This document shows, piece by piece, positions 1-13,383 of a DNA stretch of 64,000 nucleotides; within the stretch, counting starts at the first letter, position 1, and every line of letters begins with the position of its first letter. The stretch spans positions 160,539,142 through 160,603,141 of the forward strand of contig NC_071354.1 in assembly GCF_943734655.1 (NCBI RefSeq), read 5' to 3'. A model generated the notes under the pieces. That model saw nothing but the letters and a program-made list of their open reading frames with translations. It had not been told where the DNA came from and did no database searches. The translations under genes and the position numbers were made by a program. This DNA is from Sabethes cyaneus (lineage: Eukaryota > Arthropoda > Insecta > Diptera > Culicidae).

Positions 1-590
1 ATATCAACTTCGACGATATGCTGGTCTGGAGATGAAGTAATTTCGCAACCTTCTTTTGTTCCTATAGATGAAAAAATCGTTCAAGTGCTGAGCGACAGTA
101 AATTCGGAATAATACTACACGTATATTTTTGTCCTACTTCTCGGGCCAATTTCAAGTGCAGCGATTCGATTCCAAAAATAAAAGTTGTGTTCGAAAAATA
201 GCATTACGGCAAAAAAAATGTTTTCAGGTGAAAGGTTCGCGATTATGAATGATTTTAAAAATTTACTCATTAAGAGAATGTCTGTTTTTTGGATATTGGA
301 CTACATCTTACGGAAAGGCAGTGAATCCAAAACTCTAAAAATGCAAGCGTCACGAATAGTTGTTAGGTTTTAGGCACTAAATTGAGTAATTTCCTGATTG
401 AATATTAGTATTTTTGCGCCAATCGATCGAAAAATATTGTACCCATCGACTCCAATAAAGTAAACTATTGATTAGTAGGGTAGGCTGCTGCAGGCTGAGA
501 CTAGCTGCAGGTTGAGAAAATTAGATTATTTTTAAATTATTGTAAATAGCGCCCCAAATCTTACTCTAAACATCAAACCGTTTATTAATT
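1..590. other. No gene seen
   Basis: AT-rich sequence with only short chance open frames. I see no conserved protein motif, splice-bounded exon or clear repeat terminus here. Confidence 0.5.
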
Positions 591-593
591 TTT

Positions 594-989
594 TATGATT
601 GTAAACTACTATAAAAGCCAGCCACTATTCAAAGGATATCCTGGAGTGGTACGAAACCAATGGGGTTACTTTCGTATCCAAAGACATAAATCCTCCCAAC
701 GCACCGGAACTAAAGCCCATCGACAAATACTGAGCTATTATAAAGCAAGCACTACGGAAGCATCCCTAGAAAGTCAAATCTGAAGAAGACCTGAAGAAAA
801 AGTGGGTTTTTGTAGAGAAAAAGTTGCAGCCGGATGGTGTACAGAACCTTATGAGTAGAGTTAAGCGTAAGGTGCGAACATACGGTTATGGTATTGAAGT
901 TGAAAGAAATAAAGACGCCAAAAGCTTACTAATGGGTTATATTTTATTGTCTGCAATTGCAGTAGTGCAACTTGATTTGGGATACCCTA
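594..989 (+). pseudogene. Mariner (D37E-like) transposase C-terminal relic with right terminal repeat
   Basis: Frames joined by frameshifts resemble the C-terminal third of a mariner transposase. The segment ELKPIDKY lies near 708-730, where the family's last catalytic region (ELRPIEKYW) sits, followed by EEDLKKKW and KRKVRTYGYGIEVE. The same C-terminus occurs in the longer element at 34412-35697. Just downstream, GTGCAACTTGATTTGGGATA (about 966-985) is a diverged copy of that element's terminal inverted repeat. The N-terminal two thirds and the left repeat are missing, and stops and frameshifts make it dead. It is the host sequence into which the LINE at 1070 inserted. Confidence 0.75.
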
Positions 990-1069
990 TAACCAGGACA
1001 CTGACTTCTATACAAGATGATGTTTATGTTTATAACACCTTCTTTTTCGGGCCCACAACAAATTCTGCC

Positions 1070-4000
1070 TTGGTGGAAACCAAGGTCGTATGCTGACAGG
1101 GGAGGAGGGCTCCTTCGAGCTACGTTGGCCCTCCGGCGATACTGCGGGGTTGATTGCGGGCTTTGCAATCCTGAACCACTAAAAAATCAAAGCAATGGAC
1201 TCCGTAAGTAATAATAATAATAACTCTAATCGGAACAATCGGCAAAGACCCAGGCGACGAAAACAGACTAACGATTGGAAATTAGGAACATGGAACTGTC
1301 GGTCTCTAAATTTCCTCGGAAGTACTCACGTGCTTTCTAAAGAAGTGAAGAGCCGCAAGTTCGACATCGTAGCGCTGCAGGAGGTATGCTGGAAAGGAAC
1401 GATGGTACGTACGTATAGAGATGGTCACATACCATCTACCAGAGCTGCGGCAATACACACGAGCTGGGCACAGCTTTTATAGTGATGGGCGAGATGCAGA
1501 AGCGGGTGATCAGGTGGTGGCGGATCAACAACCGAATGTGCAGATTAAAAATCAAGGGCCGATTCTTTAATATTAGCATAATTACCGTGCACAGCCCTCA
1601 CCTCGGAAGTACCGATGATGACAAAGACGAATTCTACGCGCAGTTGGAGCGTGAATATGACCGCTGCCCAAGACATGATGTCAAAATTATCATCGGGGAC
1701 TGTAATGCTCAGGTTGGTCAGGAGGAGGAATTCAAACCGGTGATTGGACGGTTCAGCGCCCACCCGCAAACGAACGAAAACGGCCTAAGACTTGTCGACT
1801 TCGCCGCCTCCAAGAACATGGCCATACGTAGTACCTTCTTCCAGCATAACCTCTACCATCGGTACACCTGGAGATCACCCAACCAGACAGAATCACAAAT
1901 CGACCACGTTCTGATAGATGGTCGGCACTTTTCAGACATTATCGACGTCAGAACCTATCCGGGCGCTAACATTGATTCGGATCACTACCTAGTGGTGGTA
2001 AGGATACGTCAAAAACTATCTGTTGTGAACAACATACGATACCGCCGCCCGCCACGGTATAATCTAGTCGCCGAAAACTACGCGTTATCTCTCGAAACCG
2101 CGCTGCCGGAAGAGGGTGAGCTGGATGAAGCCCCTCTTGAGGACTGTTGGAATGCCGTGAAAACAGCCATTAACAGCGTAGCGGAGAACGTCCTAGGCAG
2201 TGTGGCACCGAATCGACGTAACCAATGGTTTGACGAGGGATGCCGGCAGATATTGGCTGAGAAGAACGCAGCGCGGGTACAAATGCTGCGTAGAGCCACC
2301 CGTCAGAATGTGGAGCGATACAAACATAAGCGGAGGCAGCAAACCCGACTCTTCAAGGAGAAGAAGCGCCACCAAGAGGAGAAGTAGTGCGAAGAACTCG
2401 AACAGCTGTACCGCTGTCATGACACACGGAAGTTCTATCAGAGACTCAACGGATCTCGCAAAGGCTTCGTGCCGCGGGCCGAAATGTGCAGAGATAAATA
2501 AGGAGATATCTTGACTGACGACCGTGCGGTGATTGAAAGGTGGAAGCAGCACTACGATGAACACCTGAATGGCGTGCAGGCGGAAGACCATGATAGCGGA
2601 GGAAGTGACCACATTGGTGCAGCAAGCGACGAAGATGTGCCACCCCCATCGATAAAGGAAGTTAAAGAAGCCATCCAGCGGCTGAAGAACAACAAAGCAG
2701 CGGGAAAGGATGGCATTGGAGCGGAACTTATTGAAATGGGCCCGGACAAGTTGGCCGGCTGTCTGCATCAACTGATTGTCAAGATTTGGGATACGGAACG
2801 ACTACCGGAGGAGTGGAAAGACGGGGTTATCTGCCCTATCTACAAGAAAGGTGATAAGCTGGATTGTGAGAACTACCGAGCAATCACTATCCTGAATGCC
2901 GCCTACAAAGTGCTGTCCCAAGTCCTCTTTCATCGACTATCGCCAATAGCCAATAGATTTGTGGGAAGTTACCAGGCCAGCTTCATGGAGGGTCGGTCTA
3001 CAACGGACCAAATCTTCACCCTGCGGCAGATCCTCCAGAAGTGCCGCGAATTCCGAGTCCCCACGCACCACCTGTTCATCGATTTCAAAGCCGCATATGA
3101 TAGCGTAAACCGACAAGAGCTATGGAAAATTTTGGACGAAAACGGCTTTCCGGGTAAGCTTACTAGACTTATCATGGCTACGATGGATGGGATCCAGTGC
3201 TGTGTGAGAATCTCGGGTGGATTGTCGGACCCATTCGAATCTCGCAGGGGACTTCGACAAGGAGATGGTCTTTGCTGCCTGCTATTCAACATTGCGCTTG
3301 AAGGTGTTATATTGCGTGCGGCGATCGAAATGCGGGGCACGATTTTCAATAAATCCAGTCAATTTATCTGCTTTGCTGACGACGTGGATGCTGTCGGCAG
3401 AACATTTGAGGCGGTGGAAGATCAGTACACCAGACTGAAACGCGAAGCAGAGAAGATTGGATTGAAGATAAATACGTCTAAAACGAAGTATATGCTGGCG
3501 GGCGGTACCGAGCGCGACAGGGCTCGCTTGGGCAGTACCGTGGTAACCGACGGGGATGAGTTCGAGGTAGTCGACGAGTTCGTATACCTTGGCTCACTGG
3601 CAACAGAGGACAACAATACCAGCCGTGAGATTAAAAGACGTATTATCAGCGGAAGTCGGGCCTACTACGGACTCCACAAACACTTGCGGTCGAACAATTT
3701 GAGCCCCCGTACAAAGTGCACACTGTACAAAACGCTAATTAGACCGGTTGTCCTCTACGGGCACGAAACGTGGACACTGCTAGAAGAGGACCTACGAGCA
3801 CTCGGAGTTTTCGAACGGCGGGTGCTAAGAACCATCTTTGGCGGAGTGCAAGAGAACGGTGTATGGAGGCGAAGAATGAACCACGACCTCGCGCGTCTCT
3901 ACGGCGAACCAAGTATTCAGAAAGTGGTTAAAGCTGGACGGATACGTTGGGCAGGACATGTTGCTAGAATGCCGGACAACTATCCTGCAAAAATGGTTTT

Positions 4001-4190
4001 CGCATCAAATCCGGTAGGAACAAGACGAAGAGGGGCACAGCGAGCGAGGTGGCAAGACCAGGTGGAGCGAGATCTGGCGAGCACTGGGTGCCCGCGGAAC
4101 TGGAGATCAGTTGCCATGGACTGAAACAGATGGAGAAATTATACTGCGCAGGCCTTGTCATAAGACGTTAGGCCAATTAAGTAAGTAAGT
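1070..4190 (+). mobile_element. RTE-clade (JAM1-like) LINE, complete at both ends
   Basis: A non-LTR retrotransposon of about 3.1 kb, the usual size for RTE elements. It is bounded by an exact 13 bp target-site duplication, AACAAATTCTGCC, at 1057-1069 and 4191-4203. The 5' end is short and GC-rich and leads to the ATG at 1195. The 3' end finishes in a short tandem tail of the type (TAAG)n, at about 4177-4190, as RTE elements do, rather than in poly(A). The intact duplication shows normal target-primed insertion of a full-length copy, even though its ORF has since broken. Confidence 0.88.
1195..4124 (+). pseudogene. RTE endonuclease-reverse transcriptase ORF, broken
   Basis: Encodes an apurinic-type endonuclease followed by a reverse transcriptase, the single large ORF of RTE LINEs. 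The start at 1195 leads into an Asn/Arg-rich leader and then LGTWNCRSL, the first endonuclease motif. Later motifs are DCNAQVG near 1698-1718, QIDHVLIDGRH near 1897-1930 and NIDSDHYLVV near 1969-1998, the last holding the catalytic Asp-His. The reverse transcriptase has IDFKAAYDSVNR near 3080-3115, RRGLRQGDGL near 3244-3273 and the active-site FADD at 3372-3383. It ends in the conserved IRWAGHVARM region. Lesions: one frameshift between about 1440 and 1485, TAG at 2385-2387 and TAA at 2499-2501. It is therefore a pseudogene, but a fairly young one because the frame is otherwise open. Confidence 0.9.
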
Positions 4191-4203
4191 AACAAATTCT
4201 GCC

Positions 4204-5232
4204 ACGTATAAGAGAGTGTTCGTGAGTTGCTCACACCAGCTGTAGTTCAGGTGAACAAACAGGTATTAGTTTCAGCTTTGTGTGAAGAATTTAGAGAGTG
4301 AGATGCGATGCTTGCTACGAAAACAATACATCCTGTTAGAGACCTGGTTTTAATTACAGACGAAACAAGGCGCTTATAGTACTAGATTTTCATTTTCATT
4401 TAAAACTTTAAAAAGAAATCTCTATAAAAATAACGTTCGTAAAACAGAACGAAACCTACGTTTGAAACCAAAAAGTTTTTGGAAGTTCAAATCCTATCGC
4501 CCTGGAACCTGTTGGCATTCCAGTTGTTTTACTAAAATATGAATGCTATGAAGCTTTAAAGGTGCTGCTAACTTCCATCTTTAATCTTTCTTAGCAATGC
4601 CAACTATTTCTTTGTATATGAAAAAAGTCTTATATGTAGAGATAAGAAGGGTGATAAACGTAATGTGAACCGGTATCGAGGAATTTCCTATTGGTGTGCC
4701 TGCTATTGCATACGATCGTCTAATGTTCAGCACAAAAAAACCAACGTTGCGAATCGAGCGAAAAGTCAAACATGCCTATTCACACGCCAAAGGGTATGAG
4801 AAAAATAGCATTCAACGCTTACGCCGCACACGCAGGCGTAAAAGAAACAGTCGCCGGTGCTGTGTGCGGACATTCTGCTACCCACACACTCGCACACGCA
4901 CAGCTTATTCCCGAGTGAAAAAACTCGCGTGGAATCAGCTATCCGTGAGGCTGGTGGCGCACTGGGATACAGATTTTTGCGTTACTTTTTCTTCTTCTTC
5001 AACTTCGCTCTCGATTATACTCACGGGCGGGAGTACGAGCCGCCGAGAGTAATCGGTATCAGCAGATCGGGCTGCAACGAAGAACGACGACTGTAGCTGT
5101 TAGCTAAACACACACTCAAAACGAGATTCAAACCTCGAACCCTTTAATTTATCTAATATCTTTGAAATGATGCATGAACTATTGTATTTTAACTATGCTT
5201 TAGTACATACGTTCCTTGCACTTATCTAATAA
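4204..5232. other. Unassigned spacer with a GC-rich patch
   Basis: Mostly AT-rich. The patch at about 4790-5100 is rich in CG and in CACACGC-type repeats. It gives an open frame of 118 codons that is Arg/Ser-rich and low in complexity, without a family motif, so I do not call a gene. A short hairpin, GAGTGAAAAAACTC, lies near 4913-4926. Confidence 0.4.
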
Positions 5233-6135
5233 CTAGCTAACCCGACAAACTTAGTATTGCCACAATTTAAACTGTGTTGTGCGTAAATCGTAAATCTCGG
5301 ATGATCTTGGTCACAATCCCGAGTTTTGCAAGATTCTGCGGAGCTCAACCTTAGATGATTCATTTTGGCAGTTCCGTAACTATGAAAGCAAGGGTAATAT
5401 ACAAAATTTGGAATTTTTCCTTACAGTAAAGTAGCAAACAACCGCCCCCTCCCCTTGCTTAGCCAGGTAAAATAAAGCGGATAGCACTAAAATATTCTCC
5501 GTGATTGTATAACATTTCGCCGAATTCCATTTCGCGAAAAACCTTACGTGGAATGTACAATTTCACGGAAAACTTTTTCGTGGAAAGTACCATATCGCAG
5601 GGGTGATTCTCTCCTTACTCTAAAGGAAAGTAATAAAGGCCTAGGAAAACAAATAAACAACCCACTGCCACAGGAGTGAGGGGTTTCATTTGTATGGGAG
5701 CCCCCTCCCTTAAAGGGAGAGGGACCATAATTCACCATAGAAAAAATTCTTGCCTCCAAAAACCCCTACATGCCAAATTTGGTTCCATTTGCTTGTTTAG
5801 GTCCCGAGATAAAAGGAAATTTGTATTTCATTTTTATGGAAGCCCCCCCCCCTTCTCTTAAAGGGGGGAGGGGTCATAATTCCCCTCCTAGAGAAGGAAG
5901 GGTTCTCAATTCACCATAGAAAAAATTCTTGCCTCCAAAAACACCCACATGCCAAATTTGGTTCCATTTGCTTGATTAGTTCTCTAGTTATACAAAAATT
6001 TGTGTTTCATTTGTATGGGAGCCTTCCCTCTTAGGTGGTGGAGGGGCCCCAAAACCCTTGCATACAAATGTTCACGCCGATCGGTTCAGTAGTTTCCGAG
6101 TCTATAAGGAACATACCGACAAACAGAAATTAAGG
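5233..6135 (-). mobile_element. Helitron-like non-autonomous repeat, copy A
   Basis: Read on the minus strand, this repeat ends in GTTTGTCGGGTTAGCTAG at 5233, followed by T. Its body matches the copies at 18051-19327 and 35921-36693. It holds several units built around a stretch resembling CATACAAATGAAACACAAAT and CAAGCAAATGGAACCAAATT, separated by C- or G-rich runs. The 5' end near 6135 has diverged and lacks the exact TC terminus seen in copies B and C. There is no transposase. The CTAG|T end fits Helitrons, but I see no convincing subterminal hairpin, so the class is tentative. Confidence 0.65.
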
Positions 6136-9100
6136 AAAACGTTCTAAAATTGATAAAATAATGCAAACGAAAAACAGCTACTTTTGCACGGAACGCTAAG
6201 AGTAGGTATGCAAACTAAGTTAAAATTTGAGCTCTCACTTTTTTCCAGCGCCTGCTGATTTCTTGCAAGAAGTTCTACAGTTCAATGTCATACCTCACCG
6301 AATAGAGGACAACATCTAACAAACACGGTGGTGTACAATAAGCATAATATTTTATCATATATTAGCGATACTAACAAGCATTTTATTCTTAAGTGTTCGA
6401 AGTTTGGGACTGTTCTAAGTTTGAAACAGAACGGTAACAAAAATATGGCTACGTACATGCTGTTCGACAAGACTTCTCCCAATTAAACCAAATTTGGAGT
6501 AATGATACTATAGTGTTCATCTTTTGCTATAACCCAAAGAAAACCATGCGTTTCCTTTTCACTTTAATTCGAAGGAGACGCTTGTTTATCAATGACCAGC
6601 GATGTCGCAACATGAGTGTAAACTGCTATGTATGTCAGTTCATAAGCTAATAATTATTGGATTGAGTATTCAGAAAAATTCTCAAACTTTTTCGTAATTT
6701 ATCTCCTTTAAAAAAATCCCGCTTAGTCGCTTTAACCGTAATAAAAAATAGCGCGTCGTTCGACTTCAAATCAAGTACCGTAACATACAGCGCGCCTCCC
6801 TCGATTCCGATCAACAACGGAACGCATGGTTGTTTTTCTTTTATCTACAGAAAAAAAATTAAAAAAAAACATGCTGCTTCATTTCTCCAATTTTACATTA
6901 GAGAAAAACATCTGATTATGCTCGCCGCGGAATATTGATGATAAAATGATTCAAAATCTTTTTTATTGTAAATCTGTATTTCACACACTTGTACACCAAG
7001 AAATCGGTATTTAAAACTGCATATTATACTGGATATGAACAAGTGGTTATTGAATTACAAAGAAAACGTAGTTCTCAACACAATCAACATAGCACATTGA
7101 AGTGCACACATGTTAAAACATGGTGTAAAATCGGTATTTCCGCGATGGTGTTCCGTTACGAAAAGTAACTTGTTATACCTACAAAATAACAATCTGAATC
7201 GAAAAGTAAATACTACGTTAGAAACTACATTTAACAGATATAATTTAAAACTTGTTTAATAACTTAGTCACAATCGTATTTTTTGCTAGCGGGAGCAAAA
7301 TGTCAATGAAAGTCGAGTCCTCGTCGTAACGGGACACGCTGGAATGTGTCTTTTGATGATTTTATGCAAGTTTATAGCTGGTGAAATGGCGATGCCATCA
7401 TTGTATGTTCAATGCAGCTAAGTTGAAATTAGAACCTTTAAGAATAGTCTATACTATAGTACAAAAACCGTCTCAATTTTTTAGAGCCGGAAATTATCAT
7501 TGGAAAAATAGAACGACCCAGTCCACCATTACGGGACAACGGCTCATGGTAACATTGGTAACATTGGATTGGCACATGCCAATCCACTTCCATTTCGCCA
7601 AGTTTTTAGTCTAAAAATGGTATCGTTTTGGATTAAAATTTTTATGGGCGTCTTAGTGAAATATGAACATTAAACAAAAGAAAACTTTTTCAGGATCAAA
7701 TTCTAAATTCGAAACTTCGAAAATCATTTTGGATAATAAATGATACAGCATAGCATAGAATGCCGCATTTAGTAATTCATAATAATATCTATAATTTACA
7801 TCAAATTTTAACATAATTATATATAAATTATTCTAGTAGCTAGCAACTAAGCTTGTCTCAAAACTTGTTACGTAGAACTAACTCTGTGATAAATTTATTG
7901 CTGTTCTGATCGAGTTGACATGCGTTCATTTCATTTCCTGGTTAGAGATAAAGTTGATAAACATTTCTAGAATTGCACTTGCATTGGTTTGGTCATCGTG
8001 AACAAATATGTAAATCTTTAACCGTATCGTGGAGGAGTATACCGGATCGATTTGCGAATTCGCGTGGAGCGCATCTATACTATGATTGTTTTGAGAGGTG
8101 ATTAGCGGGATTAAAACTCATGCATTGCATCTGCTTGCAGCCTATGGTGGATGATGTTTTTGAAAGCGATGATCGCAGGTTTGAGATTCGCACGAAACAG
8201 CTGTAGTAGGTATAAGGTTCGACAAGTAGGCAATTACCGATATGGGAGATTACACTCATACCCCACTTGATACAACCCTGCTTGTGTTGTTACTATGTGC
8301 GAGCAAATTATGATATCTCGCTTACGCAAAATCATATTTATTGATTAATAAAACTTTACTTGCGCTTTTTATATCGCTTTTTTGCAATAGTCATAGGTAC
8401 ATGACCTGATTAGACAAGATAAGTGGCAGTGTGTGAAAGGCATACATTCACCGCTGGGTAGATTAAGACGGACCGTGTATATTTTGTCATAGGTTTTAAG
8501 AAACCTTTCAAAAAAATCAGCGACTATCATTAATGTCGAACGTTGTTAGCGATAAAAACAGTTCTTCTAAGGTCAGCTCCATGCCAATAATTTTGAAAAT
8601 ATATCTTTAAGTAATGCTTCTGGTGATTACGAAAAACTCATGGGACGCCGACTTTTCTAGTAAACAGTAGTAGTACACAGGCCTGGCACATTCTTTTTGC
8701 TTCGATTTTGCTCATTTGATTACTGCACCTCAACCAAGTAGAATTTGGCAAAGTGATATATGGGGTATTTGTAGAATAAGTTATTGGCCCCAATATTGTT
8801 GAAGTAAGCATTGCTAAATCTTTTGTGTTTATTGCGCTATAAAACTGCTACCCCCGTTGGTAGAACGGCGTTTCGCCAAGGCGGAGATATATCATACCTA
8901 GATATCCTAATATTTAAGTTCTACGCCTACCAATCGGAACATTATTAGCAAAGTTTTTATTATTAAAATGATAAATGATAAATTGTTACAGTAAGCTATC
9001 ATTAGTTACAAAGTTACGCCATATTAAAAGTTTTTAATGCGTTTATGTTTTAATGCTCATAAAAAATATTATACTTTATGAGTATAAATCAGATTATTGA

Positions 9101-12100
9101 TATCGAACGATCCTGTCAATATTACAATAATAGATATCCTCTTGATAAAAATCTACTATCCAAGCATAGGCAAGTCAATATTCTACGAAAATAAATATAT
9201 ACTCCCTTCCACCGACATCTATTACTTTTACGTATGCCACTATATACGTGTTTAGTATATTATGATGTCGATTAGAAATGTTGATAGTTGATACACTCAG
9301 AAACATCCTACACTAATTGAATGTTCACTCAAGTCATTGACCCGAACTACGCAATAAAACTGTTTATCTGTATATCAGCTGTGGTATTTCCCAAAATTAG
9401 ATAGTTATGTATAATAAACAGTAACATTGCGCCTGTACGTACAGTGGAAGGCAATGATATTAGGATCATTATAAGTATTTTGATTACTTTTCCAACAAAA
9501 GCACTTAAAATAATTGATAGATAATTGTTTATAGGTTGTTAGTGTCATAGAAAATTGAATAAAGAAAATTGATAATTGGCAATACTGGCAAAGTTTGGAA
9601 AAAACTTTTTACAGTACAACAAAACTTTATGGACAAGAATTTTTAAGAAACAATAATCTTTTAGCGAAATACTCGCTAAAATTTTATCACAAAAATTCAG
9701 TTCAATATCAATAACATAAATATAATCAAATAAAAACAACACTGAACCTAATGTGATGGCCATCCACTGTTACTCCCTACACTGTCGCCGATCCTACATT
9801 TTTTATCGTACATAAAATCGCGATTATATACAACGATACAATACATACTAAAGCCTAGAGCGAAAGAGTCAACATTGGTTTCGTGTGTAATTTTTTCGTG
9901 AGTTAGCACATAGTTATAAATATATAACCATGTACAGTTTCCTCAGTTCATTAAATCGATAAAAGTCCTTTTTAGTCTATCGCACTACAAAGAGAATACT
10001 CAAATATATCACCAACGAAAGTATGCCAAAAAACCAATACAATTCGTGTTCCGGCTTTGAACATCTTGAAGCAGGCACATCAGTTGGAGAGTCACTTATT
10101 CAAGTTATCTATTTTATCTGAGATTTTTTTCTATCAATTATGTTACTTTCAAACAAAAACTTCCACTTTCAATCAAAAAACTTCCACAGTATAAGACACG
10201 TGCTCAAGGCCATTTCGTCTGCCCGTTCAATGTCAAATCAATAAAGGAGTCATTAACCCCGTGTATGTATACCGTTTCCAAATATTTCCGTTTTGAATAA
10301 TATATTTATTCTAGGAGGTTGTGTTATTGTGTTATGGCTCCATGTATACATGAAATTTTGATTAATGTGAAAGAGTAACCTAACTTTTGAGACGGTGTAT
10401 CTTTCTTACTAGCCAAGGTAGAAAAAATCTGTTTATCATCATCAAGCAAAACCTTTGCTCTGTCAGCGTTAACACAAAACAAGTTTGACCAGCTCCTTTT
10501 TCATCGACGTAAAAACCCCCGTTGCTGGTTGTTGCTGCCAGGAAAATGACAGGGTCTGCAAGAGCAATAATTGGCGCGTGAATGCAAGAAACGTCTTTTG
10601 CGGTCACATGACTTGCATGATTGCGTATAAGCAATCACAAAAAAAGCTAATTTCGACTAAAATAATTTATGCGTTTCTATGTACAATCAATTATTAGTAT
10701 ACTGGTAAAATTGATCTTTTACTGTTCGAAATTTGATTACAAAAATAACAAAACCTAATATTTTCCAATTCAAAAATCTATTGAATCCTACATATGACAT
10801 AAACAATAAATGATTTCGATAGTATTTTTTTTATTTTTATTGATGGAATAGAAAGAGTATGTCTAAAGGTCAAAGATAAATATTTCAGGTCTCATGCAAA
10901 GCTCATGTACAACTTTACTTATTGATCTGGAAATTAAATTAAAAAAAACTTATCCAATTTAAATTGGATAAGTTTTCATTTTGTTGAATTTCCAGATTTC
11001 GTATTCTACTAAGACGCTCCAAAAACTTCAGTTATTTATTGATGTTAAAACATGCGACGAATAATATATTTTCCCAATTAATTAGGATAATTTGTCAATC
11101 GCATGGTGCGTCATTTATTTTCGAAAATTCCCCGAAAAATAGATTTCATAAAATTTCCCAGATGGTTGTAAACAACAATCAGTTAGATTCCCGCTTTAAT
11201 CAACAACAGAACAACAGAAACCATCCATATATTGATGAGTCACTCACAGGGAGTACCACCTGCGTTTTTATAGCTGTGGCATAAAATTACCACTTTGCCG
11301 TCAAAAACGTAAAAAAATTAAGTTTATTTTTATAGAAAGTCATTGGTTGTAAAAATTTCACTATTATCGAACAGTTTTTTTTCTAGACGTAGCTGAGACG
11401 AATATTGTAGAGTTTGTAGAGTTTCATCAAAATAAAATAGTGATTTATTGTTGTGACCTCAAGCCTGTTGTGACTGTTACCACGAATAATCCTTAAAATA
11501 GAAATAGAAACCGTATCACGCTTTAATTTTCAATTAATATTTGAGCGAGCAATGCGCCAATGGAGGAAATATTTTCTAACATAAACTGAAATAGTATGCA
11601 CTATGATAGGGCCTACAAAGAATCATAAAACATACAATCGATCCCCACGAACATCCCAGAATGAGCTCATACTTGTGTGTCTTATGTACCTATCGTCATT
11701 ACATACCTACTCATTTTTAGCTCATCAATCTGCTGCTGAGTTCAAGGGTGTGGAAACTACTACCAATATATGAAGGACTTATTGATAGCAGATGGCCATA
11801 ATTCAAGCCATTAATTTCCTTTAGTGAAATGTTCAAAGAAATTACTTTGCTTCTAAAGGTTTGATGTTTTCCAGACTGCTATAAAATCAATTCAAGCTCC
11901 TTCGTATTTAGTACAATCATCGTTACGTTGCCAAGCAAATGTAACGTATTATTTTGCCCCAATTCCATCACTTCTAATTTTAGTTAAACGTGCTTCGCAC
12001 TTGAAAAGATGTAAATCTCCTGCAGCAAACGCTCAAAGTCCTAATCTAATCTTGTACGTTTCTTCTAATCATGTTCCGGCTTACAAGGGAATTAAAACCC

Positions 12101-12172
12101 CTATCAAGTAATGCGCAATGATCGCGTATCAAATAACACCGGGCAGTTTGCCCGCAAAGCGACATTTCTTAC
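6136..12172. other. Long gene-poor stretch
   Basis: About 6 kb of AT-rich DNA with no supported exon. It may be intron or 3' region of the minus-strand gene whose exon ends at 12173, since that exon closes with a splice donor and the gene must continue to lower coordinates. A short dispersed motif near 8735-8850 resembles sequences at 21670-21810 and 51920-52050. A small hairpin with a 9 bp stem (GGATTGGCA) lies at 7566-7585. Confidence 0.4.
10926..10999. repeat. Hairpin with a perfect 32 bp palindromic core
   Basis: The core at 10945-10976 consists of AAAACTTATCCAATTT directly followed by its exact reverse complement, with no spacer. Outer arms TCTGGAAATT (about 10926) and AATTTCCAGA (about 10987) also pair. 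The downstream flank carries the motif GACGCTCCAAAAAC, which is repeated near 21912 and 43373, so this is probably part of a foldback repeat family. Confidence 0.7.
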
Positions 12173-12575
12173 CTTTACGTCGAACTTCACGGTCCTTCTC
12201 CGTTGCTGCAATCTTTGGCTCGGAACCGTCGGTTTCCTCCTCCTGTTGTGCCGTGGCCCACTCAATGCGTCGCTTGCGCGTCGGTATGACAGTAAATGGA
12301 GCGCCCTCCTGCTGCTGCTGCTGCTGGACGGATGCAACGGCTGCGGCCGCCGCTGCTGCTGCTGCCGCCACTGCCGCTACGGTTGTTGTGGTCGTTGGAT
12401 TCGTGTTCGAGCCATTGCTAGCGGCAACGAGCTCTGATTGCATCTTGCTATACTCAGCGGGCCAAGCTTCCTTGGAATCGGGAGGCGAATCAACGAAGTT
12501 ATTGCGATAGTCCTGGAAATTGTTCGGGGAACCACTGTATGTGTCGTCACTCTCTAGATTGTAGTTCTGGGAAAT
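12173..12575 (-). CDS. Internal coding exon of a poly-Ala/poly-Gln protein gene
   Basis: An exon of 403 nt with consensus splice sites on the minus strand. The acceptor is a pyrimidine-rich tract ending in TTACAG before 12575, and the donor is AAAG|GTAAGA after 12173. The first codon reads ISQNYNLESDD in phase 0 and the exon ends one base into a codon, so more exons must follow at lower coordinates. The protein is acidic and Ser/Asn-rich at first, then has a Thr run, about ten Ala in a row, five or more Gln, the basic RKRRIEW and a charged KDREVRRKG end. Phase 0 matches the donor of the exon at 23960-24282 exactly, so both belong to one gene across an 11.4 kb intron. Homopolymer runs and a basic patch fit an insect transcription regulator, but no DNA-binding domain is visible and I do not recognise the family. 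Confidence 0.72.
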
Positions 12576-13383
12576 CTGTAACGGAGAAAGTGTACAAGCA
12601 TTAGTCATTGGATTATGTTAAGTTCAAAACGTGTAAAATCAAAGTCTCACAATGAAAAAGTGGTCAGGTTTTGAACGCTCATAACACGATGATTTCTTGA
12701 TGGATTTACAAGATTTTTAAATTTGAATTGATCAAAACTTTGACTCGCATGGAATCGGTATTGCAATCGACGCTAAATGGGAAAAATTAACAATACAACA
12801 AAAATAAACTTTATTTGTGGAGAAATAGTAGTGGGCATACAGCACCACCTAACTGCGTCATTTAGGGGATTTCTGTATTCTACCTTGATTTTTGTTATGT
12901 TTTTAAATGCTTATTATACAAAAAAAAGCTTTACAACCGTATTAAACAATTCGCATCCATCGATTCCAAGGAAAAGGAGTACGCATGGTCGTTTAGGGGA
13001 AGGGTGGTAAAGACAGACACTGCGGGAAAGACGTACACTTGTCATATTTCATAAACGATAATTTTTGATGATGGGGAATGTTTCTATAGACTGAATGAAC
13101 TTTTGAATTAAACTGGCAATTTTTAGCAGCGCAGCTGTCAAATTTATTAGCAAAACAAAGAAATAATGCGTAGATGCCCTAACCGATATAATTTTGTGTG
13201 TCAAGAAAATAGCTGGTAAATCGTTAAAAAATAATATTTTCATGCAGTATCCACGGCATTATGTTAGTTTGATCCTTCACTGAATAACCATTGAAAGCCT
13301 GGCGAATTTTTGAATATTCAGTAAAAAGTTTTTTTTGTTAAATTACAGTCATTTTAACACTTTTAGGTCATTCGTAACTTCTG

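Noticed and set aside
2193..2771. 192-codon minus-strand frame opposite the RTE ORF
   Set aside because: It is antisense to the endonuclease/reverse transcriptase region and has no family motif; a shadow frame of the LINE.
4696..5052. 118-codon Arg/Ser-rich frame
   Set aside because: Arises from a GC-rich simple-repeat patch; low complexity and no motif or splice context.
12118..12510. Plus-strand Ala/Cys-rich frame
   Set aside because: Antisense of the poly-Gln/poly-Ala exon; composition comes from the same trinucleotide repeats.
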